Notes under the pieces: model-generated
The model's database searches: none
What the model saw: only the letters and a program-made list of their open reading frames with translations
What the model was told of the DNA's origin: nothing
NCBI GenBank assembly: GCA_003456455.1
Contig: DMRV01000305.1
Location: forward strand, 253-7,788
Direction: 5' to 3'
DNA length: 7,536 bases
Origin: Flavobacteriales bacterium
GTDB taxonomy: Bacteria; Bacteroidota; Bacteroidia; UBA10329
Program-made: the position numbers and the translations under genes
In this document: positions 5,990 to 7,536 of the stretch, piece after piece
How positions within the stretch are numbered: the first letter of the stretch is position 1
How the letters are laid out: every line of letters starts with the position of its first letter

Positions 5990-7536
5990 ATGAGAAAAGC
6001 TTACTTAATCGTTGCGGGTTTGTTTATCGCCACGTCTGCGTTAGCACAGAAAGACAATATTTTACGAAACCCAACTGAGATTCCAGTCACATTTCATGGG
6101 GAAACAGTTCCGCTACGTGATTATGTGGAAGACCCCAGTGCCGTTAACGAGATTACCAAAACGCTCAAAGAAGGATATCACCCCAAAGAGGATTGGATTC
6201 TGAATGAAAATGTGAACCCACTAGCAAAACCGAATGGTGATGACCCTGCTTGGCAAAGGGATTATGCGCCCAACGCGGTTAATAGCAAATCGCTAGCCTT
6301 CAGTTTTGAAGGAATTGGCTTCACAGGTGTTAGTCCTTCAGACCCATGTGTTGATGTTGGTCCGAATCATGTCATTCAAATGATAAATGGCGGATCGGGT
6401 GCTTATTTCGTTGTGTTTAATAAGACAGGAAATGCGCTTACTAACGTAACCTACCTTGATAACTACATGGGATTTAGCGGTGGAGGCGGAGACCCAATTG
6501 TACTTTACGATGAAGTCGCTGACCGGTGGCTAATGAGTGAGTTTGCAAGTGGCGGTAACGTTTTGCATGTAGCCATTTCTACATCACCAGACCCGTTGGG
6601 TAATTGGTACACTTATACCTATAACGCTACCAATTTTCCTGATTATCCGAAATATTCTATTTGGAATAACGCATATATCGTAACTACAAACGAAAATTCA
6701 TCGGCCGTATACGCCCTAAATCGAACGCAAATGCTTGCGGGTTCTGGTGGTAGTGCGCAGCGTTTTACTGTTCCTAGTTTTGGAACTATCGGTTTTCAAG
6801 CGGCAACACCTGTTAGTCTAAATGGCACAACTGCTCCACCATCAGGAACCCCAGCTATGGTAATGCGAATGCGCGATGATGCGTGGTCTGGTTCAGCTTC
6901 GGATGCATTAGAACTTTGGGAGTTTGACATTGATTGGAACAACGCCAACAATACCACGCTTTCTCAGGTGCAGACATTAGGAGTACAATCGTTCTCATCT
7001 GAATTGTGTGGGTTTACCTCATTCTCTTGTATCGACCAACCAGATTCTAACACAGATTTAGATCCATTACGTGAAGTTTTAATGAATCGTATCCATTACC
7101 GCAATTTTGGCACGCACGAATCGATTGTTTGTTGTCATGTAACAGATGTAGATGGGAACGATCGTGCAGGAATTAGATGGTATGAATTACGCAGAACAGG
7201 TGGAACATCCGGTTCTTGGAGTATTTATCAGCAAGGAACCTATTCGCCAGACAATGCAAGCCGTTGGATGGCTTCAATTGGAATTTCCGCTACCGGAAAT
7301 ATCGGAATGGCTTACAGCGTGTCTAGTGGTTCAATTTATCCTTCGTTAAGATATACTGGAAGAAAGGTTTGTGACCCGCTTAGCAGCATGACTGAACCTG
7401 AAACAACCATTATCGCAGGTACTTCTAGAAACAACTCCAATCGCTGGGGAGATTATCATGCGTTAGGTTTGGATCCATCAGACGGAGAGACATTCTGGTT
7501 TACAGGTGGATACGGAACTGGAAATGCGTGGAGCAC
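5990..7536 (+). CDS. Large secreted beta-rich protein, 5' part (3' end outside window)
   Basis: The frame starts at ATG 5990 and stays open to the window edge: 515 complete codons. Residues 1-19 (MRKAYLIVAGLFIATSALA) are a clear signal peptide, cleaved before QKDN. The mature part is rich in Gly, Ser, Asn, Thr and aromatics. It carries motifs I recall from a family of large exported Bacteroidota and other bacterial proteins: VGPNHVIQMINGG (123-135), GDPIVLYDEVADRWLMSEF (167-185), SPDPLGNWYTYTY (199-211), DYPKYSIWNNAYIVTTNE (218-235), LDPLREVLMNRIHYRNF (357-373), VDGNDRAGIRWYELR (387-401) and NRWGDYHALGLDP (484-496). The strand-turn rhythm and an Asp-box-like DPSDGETFWF (495-504) suggest a beta-propeller fold, as in sialidase-like proteins. 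Such proteins often end in PKD or type IX sorting domains; that part is not visible. Enzymatic activity is unknown. A -7 box lies 6 nt upstream of the ATG. The gene is not disrupted. Confidence 0.85.
   Translation, partial: MRKAYLIVAGLFIATSALAQKDNILRNPTEIPVTFHGETVPLRDYVEDPSAVNEITKTLKEGYHPKEDWILNENVNPLAKPNGDDPAWQRDYAPNAVNSKSLAFSFEGIGFTGVSPSDPCVDVGPNHVIQMINGGSGAYFVVFNKTGNALTNVTYLDNYMGFSGGGGDPIVLYDEVADRWLMSEFASGGNVLHVAISTSPDPLGNWYTYTYNATNFPDYPKYSIWNNAYIVTTNENSSAVYALNRTQMLAGSGGSAQRFTVPSFGTIGFQAATPVSLNGTTAPPSGTPAMVMRMRDDAWSGSASDALELWEFDIDWNNANNTTLSQVQTLGVQSFSSELCGFTSFSCIDQPDSNTDLDPLREVLMNRIHYRNFGTHESIVCCHVTDVDGNDRAGIRWYELRRTGGTSGSWSIYQQGTYSPDNASRWMASIGISATGNIGMAYSVSSGSIYPSLRYTGRKVCDPLSSMTEPETTIIAGTSRNNSNRWGDYHALGLDPSDGETFWFTGGYGTGNAWS

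Noticed and set aside
7152..7349. 65-codon plus-strand frame inside the large secreted protein gene
   Set aside because: The overlapping longer frame is open for 515 codons from a signal peptide and has family motifs across this stretch.
1..7536. Searched for CRISPR arrays, tRNA/rRNA, transposases, integrases, toxin-antitoxin pairs and multi-gene defence systems
   Set aside because: No spaced repeats, cloverleaf-like sequences or matching protein motifs were seen. The XRE gene stands without a toxin-like partner, since its downstream neighbour is an intact nth.

Overview
The window looks like a chromosome fragment from a marine-type Bacteroidota, most likely Flavobacteriales or a Cryomorphaceae-like relative. 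Four points support this. Every confident plus-strand start is preceded by the Bacteroidota -7 box TAnnTTTG rather than a Shine-Dalgarno sequence. The first gene has a 'NPLANTDDGSC' segment fused to a Fibrobacter-succinogenes-type paralogous domain. There is a secreted TPR protein with tandem SPOR-like repeats. The last gene encodes a large secreted protein of a kind usually found with type IX secretion tags. The species assignment is inference; the promoter and domain patterns are seen directly.

Layout. Positions 2-700 (+) hold the 3' end of a surface/secreted protein with a Fib_succ_major domain. A perfect 34-bp palindrome at 761-794 sits between it and the convergent minus-strand genes. 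Positions 918-1427 (-) are degenerate: the N-terminus of a serine acetyltransferase (cysE-like), broken by an in-frame TAA, runs in frame into the C-terminal half of an NRDE/TANGO2-family protein. This is a chimeric pseudogene left by a deletion or recombination. Two intact minus-strand genes follow: a TPR-SPOR protein (1511-2689), overlapped by 11 bp by an upstream TerC-family membrane protein (2679-3431). recF (3543-4643, +) is divergent from terC. A 217-bp AT-rich intergenic region with three copies of GTTTACAnnnGTA leads into a small XRE-family regulator (4861-5196, +). Endonuclease III (nth, 5253-5894, +) comes next, then a large secreted protein that runs off the right edge (5990->7536, +).

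How the genes relate. recF (gap repair and fork recovery) and nth (base excision repair) are DNA-repair genes separated by the XRE regulator. Each of the three has its own TAnnTTTG box, so this is a run of single-gene transcription units rather than one operon. terC and the TPR-SPOR gene are probably co-transcribed and translationally coupled. I see no CRISPR, transposase, integrase, RNA gene or recognisable defence system. The most notable signals are a -7 box placed 4-7 nt before the ATG of four consecutive plus-strand genes (predicted leaderless or near-leaderless mRNAs), the cysE/TANGO2 chimeric remnant, and the repeated motif upstream of the regulator.
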